64,000 bases of DNA from Apostichopus japonicus (lineage: Eukaryota; Echinodermata; Holothuroidea; Aspidochirotida; Stichopodidae): positions 26,829,989-26,893,988 of the forward strand of contig NC_092572.1 of NCBI RefSeq assembly GCF_037975245.1, in the 5' to 3' direction. The notes beneath the pieces were generated by a model, which saw only the letters and a program-made list of their open reading frames with translations, did not search any database and was not told where the DNA came from. The position numbers were made by a program, and so were the translations under genes. Of the stretch, positions 35,472 through 48,400 are shown piece by piece. How positions within the stretch are numbered: the stretch's first letter is position 1; each line of letters begins with the position of its first letter.

Positions 35472-37263
35472 GCTTGTTTGCTGAGGAGCCCCTGTTGTTT
35501 TTACATTCTTATTAATTCTCAAGAATTGTTCTTTTATTTATAGTTCAAAACAAAGGATAGAATCCAACATCTGTCTCTCTGTTTAATCTCTGTCGTTTGT
35601 AGTAAGCGGAAATATGTTTCACTTCTATTTCTTTCTCCTATTAGCTCACATAGTAAACCCAAACATGACTGTCAACCACCTTCAATGTTGCATCTTTTTT
35701 GCTTCAGGCTGAATTTATCAATGCAATAAAAAAAAAAAAAGGTGTTAAATTGCAACATGCACCAATAGTGAATGCTTGTCAATGGTCTCATACTATTGAA
35801 ATTCCAATTAATTGCTTAGCTATTGCATGGAAACTAGTCTGATGGGGGAAAAGGAGTGAAGTGGTCAAAGAGGTTGGAGCTGGTAAAAGGGCGAGGGGGG
35901 GGGGTGGGGGGAGTATCCAGCAGGTATAGGGCTGAAGGGGGTTGTAAAGAGGGATCCTGTTTCTTGTATTTAAAAGAACTCTGGACTGACAATCACCTTT
36001 TATTTCTAATAACATTACCTACCATTATTTTTATTGTACACTGTGACATAATTGTTCACTAATTTACAATCATTCATTTGTCAGAACTCTAATTCAAACC
36101 CTTTCTTCTTCTTCTCCCCCTCCCTGTTTTCATTTGGTGTCATCTGATTGGCTGATGTTTCTACCAATCACAGCAAAGCAGACAGCACTTAACCAAAGCT
36201 TGACATCATGTGACACACACTACTGGGACACGAGGACACCCAAATGAGATAACGATACACCAACATCCTCTCGCACACGGATGAGCGTCACTTTTTATTT
36301 TCGTCACGAATAAATATAGACTTTATTTACATTTCTCATCATATATATATATACATAGCAAATCCATGGAAATTGTCTTTACACTGCAAATGTACACATC
36401 GCTGATTGATTGTGTAAACACCTGGAATGCGACGAGTATGGTATAATAATAAATATTAACGTCTGGCAACAAACTGTGCTCACTTTATGCAGAGGAATTA
36501 ATTATTAATACAGCACAGCATCATCGGATATAAAACAAGGGTATCGACTAAATACCGATCTCATATTTATATATAATGAAACCATTCACCCATTTTTGGC
36601 ATAATACTCCTCAATGATTGGGACATACATTTTTCACATCAATCTTTCCACATCCCAGGACATCGTAGATACAAAAAGCGTAGGCTCAAAAACCTTCCTC
36701 CCAACTTCCAGGCTTGCAAGATATTCAAGAACAGTCAATAGTTTGTGAACAGAGTAATCAAAAAGAAACTGTATGAGATATTTGGACGAATCAACTTGCA
36801 ATCAGTTAAAAAAAAAAAAATTGCATGTCCTACAATACCATCATGGACTGAGTCCTATTTAGTCACCCAGTCATGCCCTCCACCCCTGTCCTTTCACCCC
36901 TCCTCCTCCCCTCCTTCTCTTCCTCTCTACATGAAATCTCGAAGTCCGATCCTGTGTTTGATTCCCCCTCGCCTGATAGAAACATCTGGTTTCTGTGCAC
37001 AACATGTTTATGAAACAGTCGATTGTGTTTTCCCAGTAATTGCTCCCACCTAGTTTATATATATATATATATATTTATATGAAGACAAAAAAATGAAACG
37101 CCAAACACTAGACGCTACGCACCTTCCTGGCAGAGCTACAATGCAATAAGGTGTGCATATATCTATATATCTATATATATATAAAAAAAATACATATAAT
37201 ATAATCCTATATATATATATATATGTATATATATAATCCTATATATATATATTTATATATAAA

Positions 37264-37315
<52 letters not shown>

Positions 37316-39268
37316 CATACATATATGACATCATGCTAATATTTCTTGATATAATAAGCAAGACATATTTGTGGTTAGATTACTGACACACAGGAAAATT
37401 GTCACCTCTAAGATCAAAAACACAAACAAAAAAGGGAGAAAAAGAAGAAGAGAATAAGAAAGTACCACGAGGCTTCAGATATAAAATTTGCAACTTTAAC
37501 ATAAAAGTAAAAGCTTGGTTAGGTAGGTAATATGTTGGCAGACATCCCCACTCGTAACCATGAGCGATGCCATATCGAATCCCAAATCCAGCCAATAAGT
37601 TTGAAAATTGCTCTTTCAAAACCTGGTTTACAATGTTTGCACTTCAGGTTTCTGTCGATAATTTACCTTGCCTAAATAACTAAACAATCAACAAATTGAT
37701 ATTTTTTATTTTACAGATTGGCTAATAACAAATATGTTTGGAACTAACTGGAATGCTCTTTTCAGGAGATTCCATTGGAAAACAAAAGCTAAGCAACTTC
37801 TGTAATAACAAATAAAGTTACCCTATTGCCTACTTGTAGAAATGGAATGCTCTTTTCAGGAGTTTCCATTGTAAATTCCTCCCCCCCCCCGCAAACAAAA
37901 TTTAGCAAAAAACTCTTCCTCTTTCAGAAAGTCAAGGCACCTTGTTAGCGTAACATGCACACGTTTAAAGAGCTTTACGCTGCCACTGTGGTCTAAAGAT
38001 GTCATGAGGTCTTTCTGTATCGACATCGGCTCTTTTCAGGAGCACTATGTCGGAGAACAAATCTTTTGAAGTAGGATGCACGAAATTCTTCATCAATGTC
38101 ATCCTAAAAAATAATTCTCTTTGTTTCCTCATTGAATTTAACCAGCTTAACAAAACAATTATAGTTCCAAGAAAACATAAAAAAAAAAAAATTAAGTTTA
38201 CCAAAAGCAACCCCTTGAAAGTGACCACTCTTGTACCAGATGTCTATGATAGGAGAACAATTTCATGTATTACCTGATACAATTTTTCACAAAGAGGACC
38301 TTAAACTCTATACTGATTATCCATCATTGCGAACCTCCCCAAATTTCTCCAATATCCACCCCCTTCCCCCCCACCCCTTCAACTCATATACACCAACCAG
38401 CCATACTATTCTACAATTCCCTTCTGTCCATTTCATATCAGCGTAAATACTTCCTTGTCTCCTTTTCCTTGTCTCCTTTTCAATATCTCATTGGAATTAA
38501 AAAGTGCACCTTTTGCATCGGCCTTAAATATGCCAAAAAGTTAAATTAATGGTCACCTATTGTTCCCATTCCCAGCAAATGTAGCCTGTCATCCCCAACT
38601 TTTGCCCCCATACTGATAAAAGTTTCATTTGAATTTATCATAAATGGTGAATTCAATCCCCCCCACCCCTTACTGACTTTCTGAAATTCAGTTAAAGGAT
38701 CAGAAACTCCCAAGGAAATAACTTTTGGAAAACTTACTGACATTATTTTAGCATGATACCAGGGTTTTCTTATTTAATGTTTGATTTAAAGCAAACTGTA
38801 CATTTTAGCATGCTAAAAGTTTGCATAAACACTAGGAGGTCCCAATAGAGGGTGTTTTTTTCTATGTCTATGATTCCACGTGACAATTTGTCTGAAATCT
38901 GAAATTTGTCTGAAAACTCTTGAATGTTCATACGGGAGTGAATAATCTGACTCGACCACCCAATAGTACATTAGCATTGGTGAGTTAATTTCCCTGGGGC
39001 CTTACGACACATACGCTGTAGGCCCGCATGGCAATGAACCCAGTGATGCTAACGTATGATGCTTCAATTAAATCAATTTGCTGTAAAATATCCTCTTGGC
39101 CCCAAAACCCACCAAAAAACCTAATGTTTGCAAGATTACACTGGGTGCAAGAAATACGCAGGCCTACCAGTCATCTCAACTTTGCCGAACGCTGGGATTT
39201 CCAAACACTGCACTTCTTACGGTGGAGGTATGCTAAATGTACATGGAATGAATGAGGTAAAGTCTTTC
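35472..39268. other. Intergenic 3' flank of CEP164, no gene seen
   Basis: AT-rich, with microsatellites at 37040-37330 and a 25-bp-scale repetition of GGAATGCTCTTTTCAGGAG at 37750 and 37845. No exon with both splice sites and recognisable protein was found. Confidence 0.5.
37040..37330. repeat. AT dinucleotide microsatellites
   Basis: Several (AT)n, (TATA)n and (ATAC)n runs, the longest at about 37270-37310. A smaller (AT)n is at 43870-43900. Confidence 0.9.
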
Positions 39269-39274
39269 TTTATT
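39269..39274 (-). terminator. Candidate poly(A) signal for CEP164
   Basis: AATAAA on the minus strand, about 46 nt after the stop at 39320. A further AATAAAG at 36324-36329 could serve a longer 3' UTR, but nothing in the sequence decides between them. Confidence 0.4.
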
Positions 39275-39319
39275 ACAATAAAACCTTAAAGAATAAAACT
39301 CTTCCTGTGTGGAAAGCCA

Positions 39320-39437
39320 CTACCTGGAGACTTCACGTACTAAGATGTCATTGTTTTCGTCAAGCTCCAACTTGACCCTGGGGTGACCTTTGCCCAGATT
39401 TGGCGTCGAGGCTGACTTTTTCATGGCGATTGGTGAT
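39320..39437 (-). CDS. CEP164: CEP164 last exon (window residues 559-597 and stop)
   Basis: Encodes SPIAMKKSASTPNLGKGHPR, then VKLELDENNDILVREVSR and TAG at 39320-39322. It resembles the human C-terminus ([28 protein letters not shown] region), which is why it is taken as the true last exon. The acceptor CCCTGTCTTACAG is strong. A poly(A) hexamer lies 46 nt downstream. Confidence 0.82.
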
Positions 39438-42400
39438 CTGTAAGACAGGGGGCTCAGGAAAAATCTTTTTCTCTCTCTTCTTAAAAGAAAACAGCAAAAT
39501 AACAGTCTGAATGTGAATTAATTAAATTATTCTAAATACCACCAAAAATTTATCAATGTGTAAAAGTAAGTTGGCATGACGTTTCAATCCTAGATGACAA
39601 GTAACAGTAACAGAAGGGACAAAAACACGCACAGAATACAGAATATGTTAATGAGCATGGTGAACACAAAGAGGTAGATGTAAGAGGATTAGTAGACAAG
39701 GGATGGAGAGAAGAAAGAAAGAAACCAGCAGGGGAAGAGGAGAGGTAGGAAATAAACAGTGGAGGGACAAAGAGAGGATTAAGGGAAGGGGGTAGGGAAT
39801 AAACTGGAGAAGGACAAAGACAGAAAGGTGTGGAAGAAAAGGGTGGAAGAGAGCTATGAGAAGAGAAGCGATGTAGGAGGGGGGATGGGGGGAACAAGGG
39901 GAGAAGGAAAGACAATATAATCCACATTGTCTGGTAAAAAAAAAAAAAGGGAAGAAAAAAATGATCAATGTCAGGCAGGAGGTGAAATTCTGCGATGCCG
40001 TTGCTATGGGGATGCTCAACGTTATAATTACTATTAAAAACAGACAATTGTCTCCTTTTCTCTACCTACTAAATTCATAGTAGGCAAACTTTTAGACAAT
40101 CTAATCCACATGGTCTGGTAACAATTGAAAAAAAAACACACTTTACAATCTTGTGGGTAGAGCTGATACCAGGAATGGATCACGAATCTAACTAGCTGGT
40201 GGTATCAATGACTGTGACATCGATGTCAAGTTCAGAGTTAGCAAAAGGATACATGTTGTTGTGCTGGTTGCCATGGTTACCCCGTACTTCCTTCAACCAG
40301 TCATTTAGCTGTTGAAGTTTCAGCTCAGTAGCGACCTCCGAGTGATTGGATTGACTCTGCTCCGCTGTTGCCATGGATACCATCTGCTCCCTACAGAGAT
40401 AAAAAAAATCGCCAAAAAATGAATAAAAAACCAAACAATAGAATGTTCAGATTGTTGACGTAAGTCTTAGAACTGGCTTAAATGTTAGTGACTGAAATAA
40501 GGTGAATGTCAGGAAAGTGAACTAGCAAATCTTTGATGGTTCATAATAGTTCCTACTTTGACTAATAATGTTTTGTCCAACAAAATTAATTTTTCAAGCA
40601 ATTGTACAAACTTCATATTCCCTCTTTGTCCCACAAAATAATGCAAGAGTAGTAGAATTGTCGACACTTTATTGACCATTTTACCTGAGTGGTGGTTCAT
40701 CGTCAGTTCATCCCTGAGGTGATAGGAAGGGCTGGGGGGAAATAAATTTCTTTCGGTACACAGGTTGAATAACCCGACAAGCACACATATACCTCTAATT
40801 AATGACCCTCAGGTCAGGACAGTTTATTGACTTACCTGGCTGGGATGTAACCGGTAAACTTTGAATCTCCATCTTTAGTTGATGGGAATCCGGCAGCTAT
40901 TAAAGCTCCTTTGATGAAAGGTCTGTGATCTGAGAGAAAAAAAAATAAAAATACATGGTAATGCTAGCAATGTAACCGGTGTAGCCAGATGTAACCGGTA
41001 AACTTGGAGTCCTTAGACTGAATCTTTAGTTGACTTTGTTACTACGAAATCAACAACAAAATTCTCCTTTTAACAAACACTTTCTCAAATATCATTCACA
41101 CCAACCTCCAAAGTAGGATTTCCATTTCCTCTCCAAGGCTTCATCGGCCGTTTCCCTCATGGGCGGCGGATGGAAGTTCGACTGTGGCAACGAGGAATTC
41201 TGAAGACTCGCTGGCAGATATCCCCCCATTGGTTGATCGACAGGATATCTTGCATATTCATTAGGTCTTGAATATGCATCATATCTGTATGGTCTGCCAT
41301 ATGAATATACATGAGAAGTGGGATAGTCATTCGCCGCCGCTGGAGTGTGGGCGTCTTGTCCGGGAAGTCTGTGTTGAACAGACGAGGATGTCGTGGTTGT
41401 CTGGAGGTTCAGCATGGACATGACACTTTGTAACTGTTCGTTCATCTTGTTCAGGGAGGTCGTAATCTGCTCCAAGTCTTGACTCTTGGCTCGGCTTCTC
41501 GGCGAGTGAGGATGGCGGGAAAGATGACCTCTCGTGGGACTAGATTTGGGGTGAGCTCGAGGGGAAGTGTCTGTGGATGACGAATGAAGAACATGAAACT
41601 TGTTACAAACACCAAAAACTTTCACATTTAGCATTGCATAGACTGGAACTGTCAAACACTGTCCAACTTGTGGAAATATTTGTATTACACCTAATCTAGC
41701 TACGACATCGAATGTGTACATTGTTTATTGCTCCTTTCAAATTTGTTATTCCTTTGTTTTCCCCAGTCGGTGTTCCATTGTTCATTTACCTATGTAAGAC
41801 AAAAATGCGGTTACAATCATTTGTCCACATTTTACAGTTACTATCCATACACAACAGAATTTTGTGTCCCACAAATTAAATTTTATTTAACATGTAAATG
41901 AAATGTTTCATTTGTTTTCCTTCAGAGGTTTTCATTCCTGTTCGATATAGTTTTTTTTTTAAACATTCCTTTTCTTTATTCAATCTTGTTAGACTAAAGT
42001 TTGCTTTAAATAACATAATTTGGTTTGAAATAATTCTTCTCACTGAGCACTTGAAACGAAAGAAGAAAAAAATGGGAAGAAGATCTTGGAGATAAAACGG
42101 AGGAAACTTCAGTCGTTTATTTTTCCTTCTTCATTAGAATTCTAGCAAGGACTGATATAGAGAGAATTGTTATTACATTACAAGTCATTGAATAGTTAGG
42201 GTCAATCAAATGCTTCTGAATCCTGCATTTATTGGAATAATATATACCGATAGCTAAAAGTTTGATGTTTAACAAAAATGCCGCAACATTTCTATATCTG
42301 TGCTGTACTGTAGGTCTAAACCATATTTTAACATCATTTTCTATTATAAAGATTTTAATGTTTTCATTTTTTTAAATATTTTTTAAAAGTTCATCAAATT

Positions 42401-45400
42401 TTGAAGAATGCATCTGGCAACAAAATCTAAGTTTGTGATGTCATCATTGGCAATGAAACTGACAGATGTCGTTATTTTCTATTATCATCATGTACAAATT
42501 AATTTATTCAAAATACAACAAAACTGTTAGCAAAATGCTTATCTACTAATAAGCTTGTGTAAGAGAACGTGTAAAAGTGTTAAGTTTGCCTGACGTACCC
42601 TAGCAGGATCTAAGCCTCTGAAGAAGATCCTCCTTCGGGCCAACTTACTTTTAAAAATTCATTTATTCACGGAGGGAAAAAAAATTCTTGATGTTCTAAT
42701 GCTTTGTGCACGTACCGATGAAAACATGGACAACTACACATACAATACAAATGTGTCACATTTCCAGCGACCAAAAAGCAACAACAATATTATAATCACA
42801 GGCGAAAGGAGCTCTTGCAGAGCGTCTTCTGTGATTATATATCACACCGATCACCATTTCTACATTCCACTTTCTGGGAGAAGAGAAGGATTTATCTGGT
42901 GGAGTGAACTTGACATTCAACCCAACCATATCTAGAGTTAACAATTCAAGATATTGAGATGGGTTTGGTCTTCCAGCGACATATTTTCCGTCATCGGAAT
43001 TTCGAATCCCTTTGACGAGACTAAGATCTAGCCTTTTCCCTCACCGTGATTCTGGGCTCCGGTAGACTGGTCACTAAGGCTACTGCTGTGGTCAGATTCA
43101 CTGAGGGACAGACTGGCTGCTCTCCCGGTGCGAGATGACTGGAGCGCACCGGTCCAGGGTTGGACCTCCTCTCGGTCATCCTAACAATAAAGAAAAAGAA
43201 CCAAAATGAGAGAAGATGAGGTAACTTGTACAGATTTACTTGAATTGACAAAATAAAACTACAGTTTAGTCAGTTTAGTAGTCTTTATATAACAAATACA
43301 AACAGACGTCAGAATACATAAAAATAGTCAGAATACATAACAACTAGAATACATACAAATTTATGGAGTCAGAATACATACAAATGGAGTCAGAATGCAC
43401 ACAAATAGAGTTGAAATACATACAAATAGTCAGATTACATATAAATGGAGTCAGAATACATACAAATAGAGTCAGAATACATACAAATGGAGTCATAATA
43501 GATACAAATAGAGTCAGAATACATACAAATAGAGTCAGAATACATACAAATAGAGTCAGAAAACATACAAAGAATAATATAAACATGTATGCTTAGATAA
43601 ACCTCGGCCATTCTTTAAACAACGAGAGGGTCAGAGAGAGAAGTACTGATTGTAGCGAATGGCCTGTCAGAATCACACATTCTAAGCATACACGGCTGTA
43701 GCAATGTGTAGTGCCGGCCAGTGCACGACTATTGCATGACTTTTTAATTAAAGTTAATCTGAAAACTTTACTTTTCCCAGGTGGGCTTAAAATCTTGCAA
43801 GGGATCCCAGCTGCCTAACATCAAGAGGATTAGATTTACATTACAAGGATTAGTCTTCCAGCACACACACATAAATATATATATATATATATATATATAT
43901 GAACAGTATGTTTATGCTTAATGCTTACAAAGCCAGATGTTGCACTATCTATATACGACAGGCACAAGGCTAATTCACAGTCGTGCTAATCATGGAGGGA
44001 GGGCGGTGTTGTAAGGTATGACGTAACCCTAAGCCAGACTTAATGTATTTGTATTTACACACATATACCAACAGAGTCATCCTTCAGCTATGACGCTAGA
44101 TTTTTCCACCAGTTGTGACCGACAAGACTTAGTTTTGTGCCCAATCCCTGCCTGGCATATAGCCTGACTTCAAAGCCTATTTTTATTTTTGGCAGTTTAA
44201 GTTCTTACAAATTGCTGGTATCAAGACTATGTCATTAATATTTAATAATTACAACGAAGTACCTGCAAGAGTGCTTCTTTCACCGACAGAAATAAATTCC
44301 ACCGGCGACGTTTAAAATTTGCACATATCGTATGTCGCGTCATAGATATACTAGAAATCAACATTTAACATTGTGCCATTAAATCTTGTGCAATAGACCT
44401 TAAAAAATTTACCATCATTTAGGCACATGGTTTTTAATCCAGTTACATCCAGAACTCTTTGTTAGATGTAGGATTAATACTGCTATGAATATATAGTTAG
44501 GATACAGTCAAAAATGCGTATTATTTTTCTTTGCTCTTGCCATTCCAAGAACTTCACACAGTGACTTACAACTTTGTATGACACTAGTACTGTACAACTT
44601 TTGCTACACTGTATGTCATAATACATATTTCTGTTGCCATTCCATAACAATATTTGTATTTTATTATTTGAAAATAATTATTTTTGATGTGTGATGTGAT
44701 TTTCTTTTCCCTTTAGTTTTTGTTCCTTCCATTTTTAACCACGGTTTTCATCCACCTATATATATCTTTTTCTTACATTTAGGACAAAAGTTCCATCTAT
44801 ATTGATCTATTTTATAAGATGACAATAAATTATTTTTATATGAATATGAAATATGATATTCTTCTCCCTTCAGTTTTCAAAACATTATCAAACTTTTTTG
44901 TAAAAAATGAAGGGATAGAACAGTTTCACACTAAAAAATGGCCTACATCACATTTTGCCATTTTATAAATTTTTCTGGAATTTTCCGAAACTTTCTCGAA
45001 GAGAACACAAAATGATTCCTAATGTGTAAACATACACCTAATGTGACTTTGGCATTTATAAACCATTCCCAGAGTTGAAAAGTTTAATTCAAAAGAGATG
45101 CCAGTGGAACCCGTATTAGGTATTCAGATTGCTACGCTGTACATAAATAACTTGTAAATATTTGATTGAAAAATCATCTTGTGACTGGAGCCAAAGAATA
45201 TCAAAATACATCAAATAAACACCAATGTTGGCTCACGCTGGGAATATTGCTAACATAATATGTATATATATGTCTGTTACAATTTGAAAGAGGCTTTGAT
45301 AATATTTAATAATAACTTACCAAACAATTTGAGTTAACCTTTGATCAGAGTCATACCAAGTTAGATAGATATTAATAGAATGAAATTTAGATATGAACAA

Positions 45401-48400
45401 CATGATAATAAAAGTTGAGCTTTCGCTTCAATTGGTGACACCAAGGGTAAATTTTTTTTCTTAAAGGCTTTAAAGAGAATTATTGAAAAGTAAAGAGCCA
45501 TTTTTGAAATAAAGGTTTTTAAAGGTTTTAAAGGTGTTAAGTCATTTAATAATCGTCAGTCAAACCTTTTTACATACATATAATAAAACATATCGATTGG
45601 GCTACTCTCAAAACTGCCTGTACAGTCACTGATACGCCTGAGTTATTCAGGAATTTAGGAAATTACCTTGGCAATTTTTCGTTTGAGAGGCCATAGTTGC
45701 AAAATTTCTAATGCCCTTCAAACATTGTAAGTTTCCATTCAAATATTGAAGGCAACATCAGTAGTTTTGAAATTTCCTGAGGTATGGTTGTTTCAAAGTA
45801 AATAACTTTGTGCGAGATGTGTAATTAATTTTTTCTTCAATTAACAAAAATTATGGGAAAAAGATAGAGTAAGGGTTCAATTTGACAAATTAGCATAATC
45901 TGTGTTAATAAACCTTTGAAACATGAAGAGAATAAAAAAGGTTTGCAAACTGTCACTTTACCGTAAGACGAACCCGCAGTTTCGCACCATGACAAGGCAG
46001 AATATTTTGCTAACAAAGTTTGGTGGCCCCCCGCCCCCCCAAAAAAGAAAAAAAAATTGTTATGTGGTGTGATTAAGGAATATCAAATAATCATCGTTCT
46101 AAATATGAAACAAAAATGAAGAATAAAACAATACGTTCCCCAAACTGACCCTGTGGCTTGGTAGCAGGTTGGAGTTTGTATGCTTTTCACTCATGGGAAC
46201 CACTACGATACATTTAGAACGCATATTTTGCTGAGGAAATAAACTACCCCTCTGTCCCCTACTTCCTGTCCCTCCCACCACTCCCCCAAAAAAAAGACAC
46301 CCCAACCCAAGTTCCAATACATTTAAAGTTTTATACCTCTGGTACTCTGCACTTTCACTTTTTGTATAGTCTGCAACCATTAAACTGAATGTAAATTAGG
46401 GTAAACAGCCGTATTCTCTTGATTAGTAACAAAAATGGTACGGATTGGGATTATTTGGGTGAACAGAACAAGAGTGACTCCTCTTCTGCAGTATCATGAA
46501 TCTCTGGTTAATCCCTGTTAATCTGGTTAAAACCTGTATACTGGTTAATCCCTGTATACTGGTTAATCCCTGTACTGGTTAATCCCTGTATACAGATGAT
46601 CTCCCAGTCGCCGAACTCAACAAACGCTGCGGCAAACGAGACTCCGATTTGTTTTCAATGCCAAGACTTTGTTTCTTTGATTGATGTGTGAACTATTTGT
46701 CCAAGAAAAAAACCTAGCCCATCACTTATCATCAATTATGTGATCTATAATTTCTTTGCTGATAAGAGGCAGCGGCATTAACACAAAGATCAAGAGACTC
46801 TGCCAAAAGTTAAAAGACTAACTACCGTCATCGAGCTAACTTCACAGAAGTACAAACGTTGGAGTGTTAACTTTTGGACCTCCTCGCCTCCCCACAACTA
46901 CCCCCTGTCTCTCCTACCCCCTGCAACCCCCCAGCCTACCCCTTCCAAAATATTGGGGGTTTGTTATCCCAAAATTGACCCTATACATTTATAATCAAAA
47001 TTGCTGAGGAAATAAAGTATCCCTCTGTAACCTACAGTACTTCAGGCAATCCCACCTCCCCCCAAATCCCAGAAAAGGAGAGAAAAAAGTTAATATTTGT
47101 TGGATTTCTAGACATTCTATAAAGTTTATACATCAGTGCACTTTGACCTTGTGTATTCAGATCAGTGACCCCCGAAAAATTGAATGTTTAAAGGGAAACA
47201 GCCATGTTCTAATTAGCAATTTAGAAATTGATACAACTAGGGATAAGTAGGGTGAGCATTTAAGTACAATTCTACTTGTGCAATATTCGTTAATCTTCAG
47301 TTATTTGGGGGGGGGGGAAAGACGAAAAAAACCCCACTGTTCACAGGTGATCGATCTCCCAGGAGCTAAGCTGGAGAAAATGAGCTGAAGCAAATAGATT
47401 TGTTTTCAATGCCAAAATTTAGGGACACTATCTGGTAGAAAATTTAAAAAGTTCCATCTTCTTATTCTTTGGTTTAAATGCTTGATTGACGTGTGAATTA
47501 TTTGTTTGAGATAAACTGAGCCCATCACAACACGTTCCCTAGTTTCTTTGATTTGAAAACGCAGAACGTTCACTGCGTGTTTTGTTGGCATGACCAAGAT
47601 TATTAACCTAGTTTTGTTGATAAAGATTTTAATATTGATTTTAATTTCTTTGCTGACAAAAGGCGGCATAATCACAAAGATGGAGAGATTCCGTCAAAAG
47701 TTACAGACTAACTAGCTTTATCAAGCTAACTTCCCAGAAGTGTCAATATCCCATTCATCAAAAAGGTCATGAACGTATGATAGGGGTGCTACAGCATATC
47801 GACTTTGCTTCAGTGACCTTTTGGCCTAATGCAGAGACCTTTAAGGCAATAAGATCCCTAGCAGACTTCACCACACTATTGCTAACGTATTGTCACGTCA
47901 TGACTAAAACAAATATGGACCTTATGAATATTAACTAAAATACTATGACCTCATCACAATTAAATGATACACTGTGACTTCATTGGCTACATATTGTATC
48001 ATCTTGACTAAAACAAATATGGACCTTATGAATATTCACTAAAATACTATGACCTCATCACTACTAACTGATACACTCTGTCTTCATTGGCTACATATTG
48101 TATCATCATGACTAAAACAATGGGAACCTTATGAATATTTACTAAAATACTATGACCTCATCACTACTAACTGATACACTGTGTCTTCATTGGCTACATA
48201 TTGTATCATCATGACTAAACAAATGTGAACCTTATGAATATTTACTAAAATACTATGACCTCATCACTACTAACTGATACACTGTGTCTTCATTGGCTAC
48301 ATATTGTATCTTCGTCATCATGACTAAAACAAATATGAACCTTATGAATATTCACTAAGATACTATGACCTCATCACTAGTAACTGATACACTGTGACTT

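Noticed and set aside
39553-40047. 164-codon minus-strand ORF rich in Pro, Leu, Ser and Phe
   Set aside because: Lies in the intron before the last CEP164 exon; composition reflects a purine-rich tract on the plus strand.
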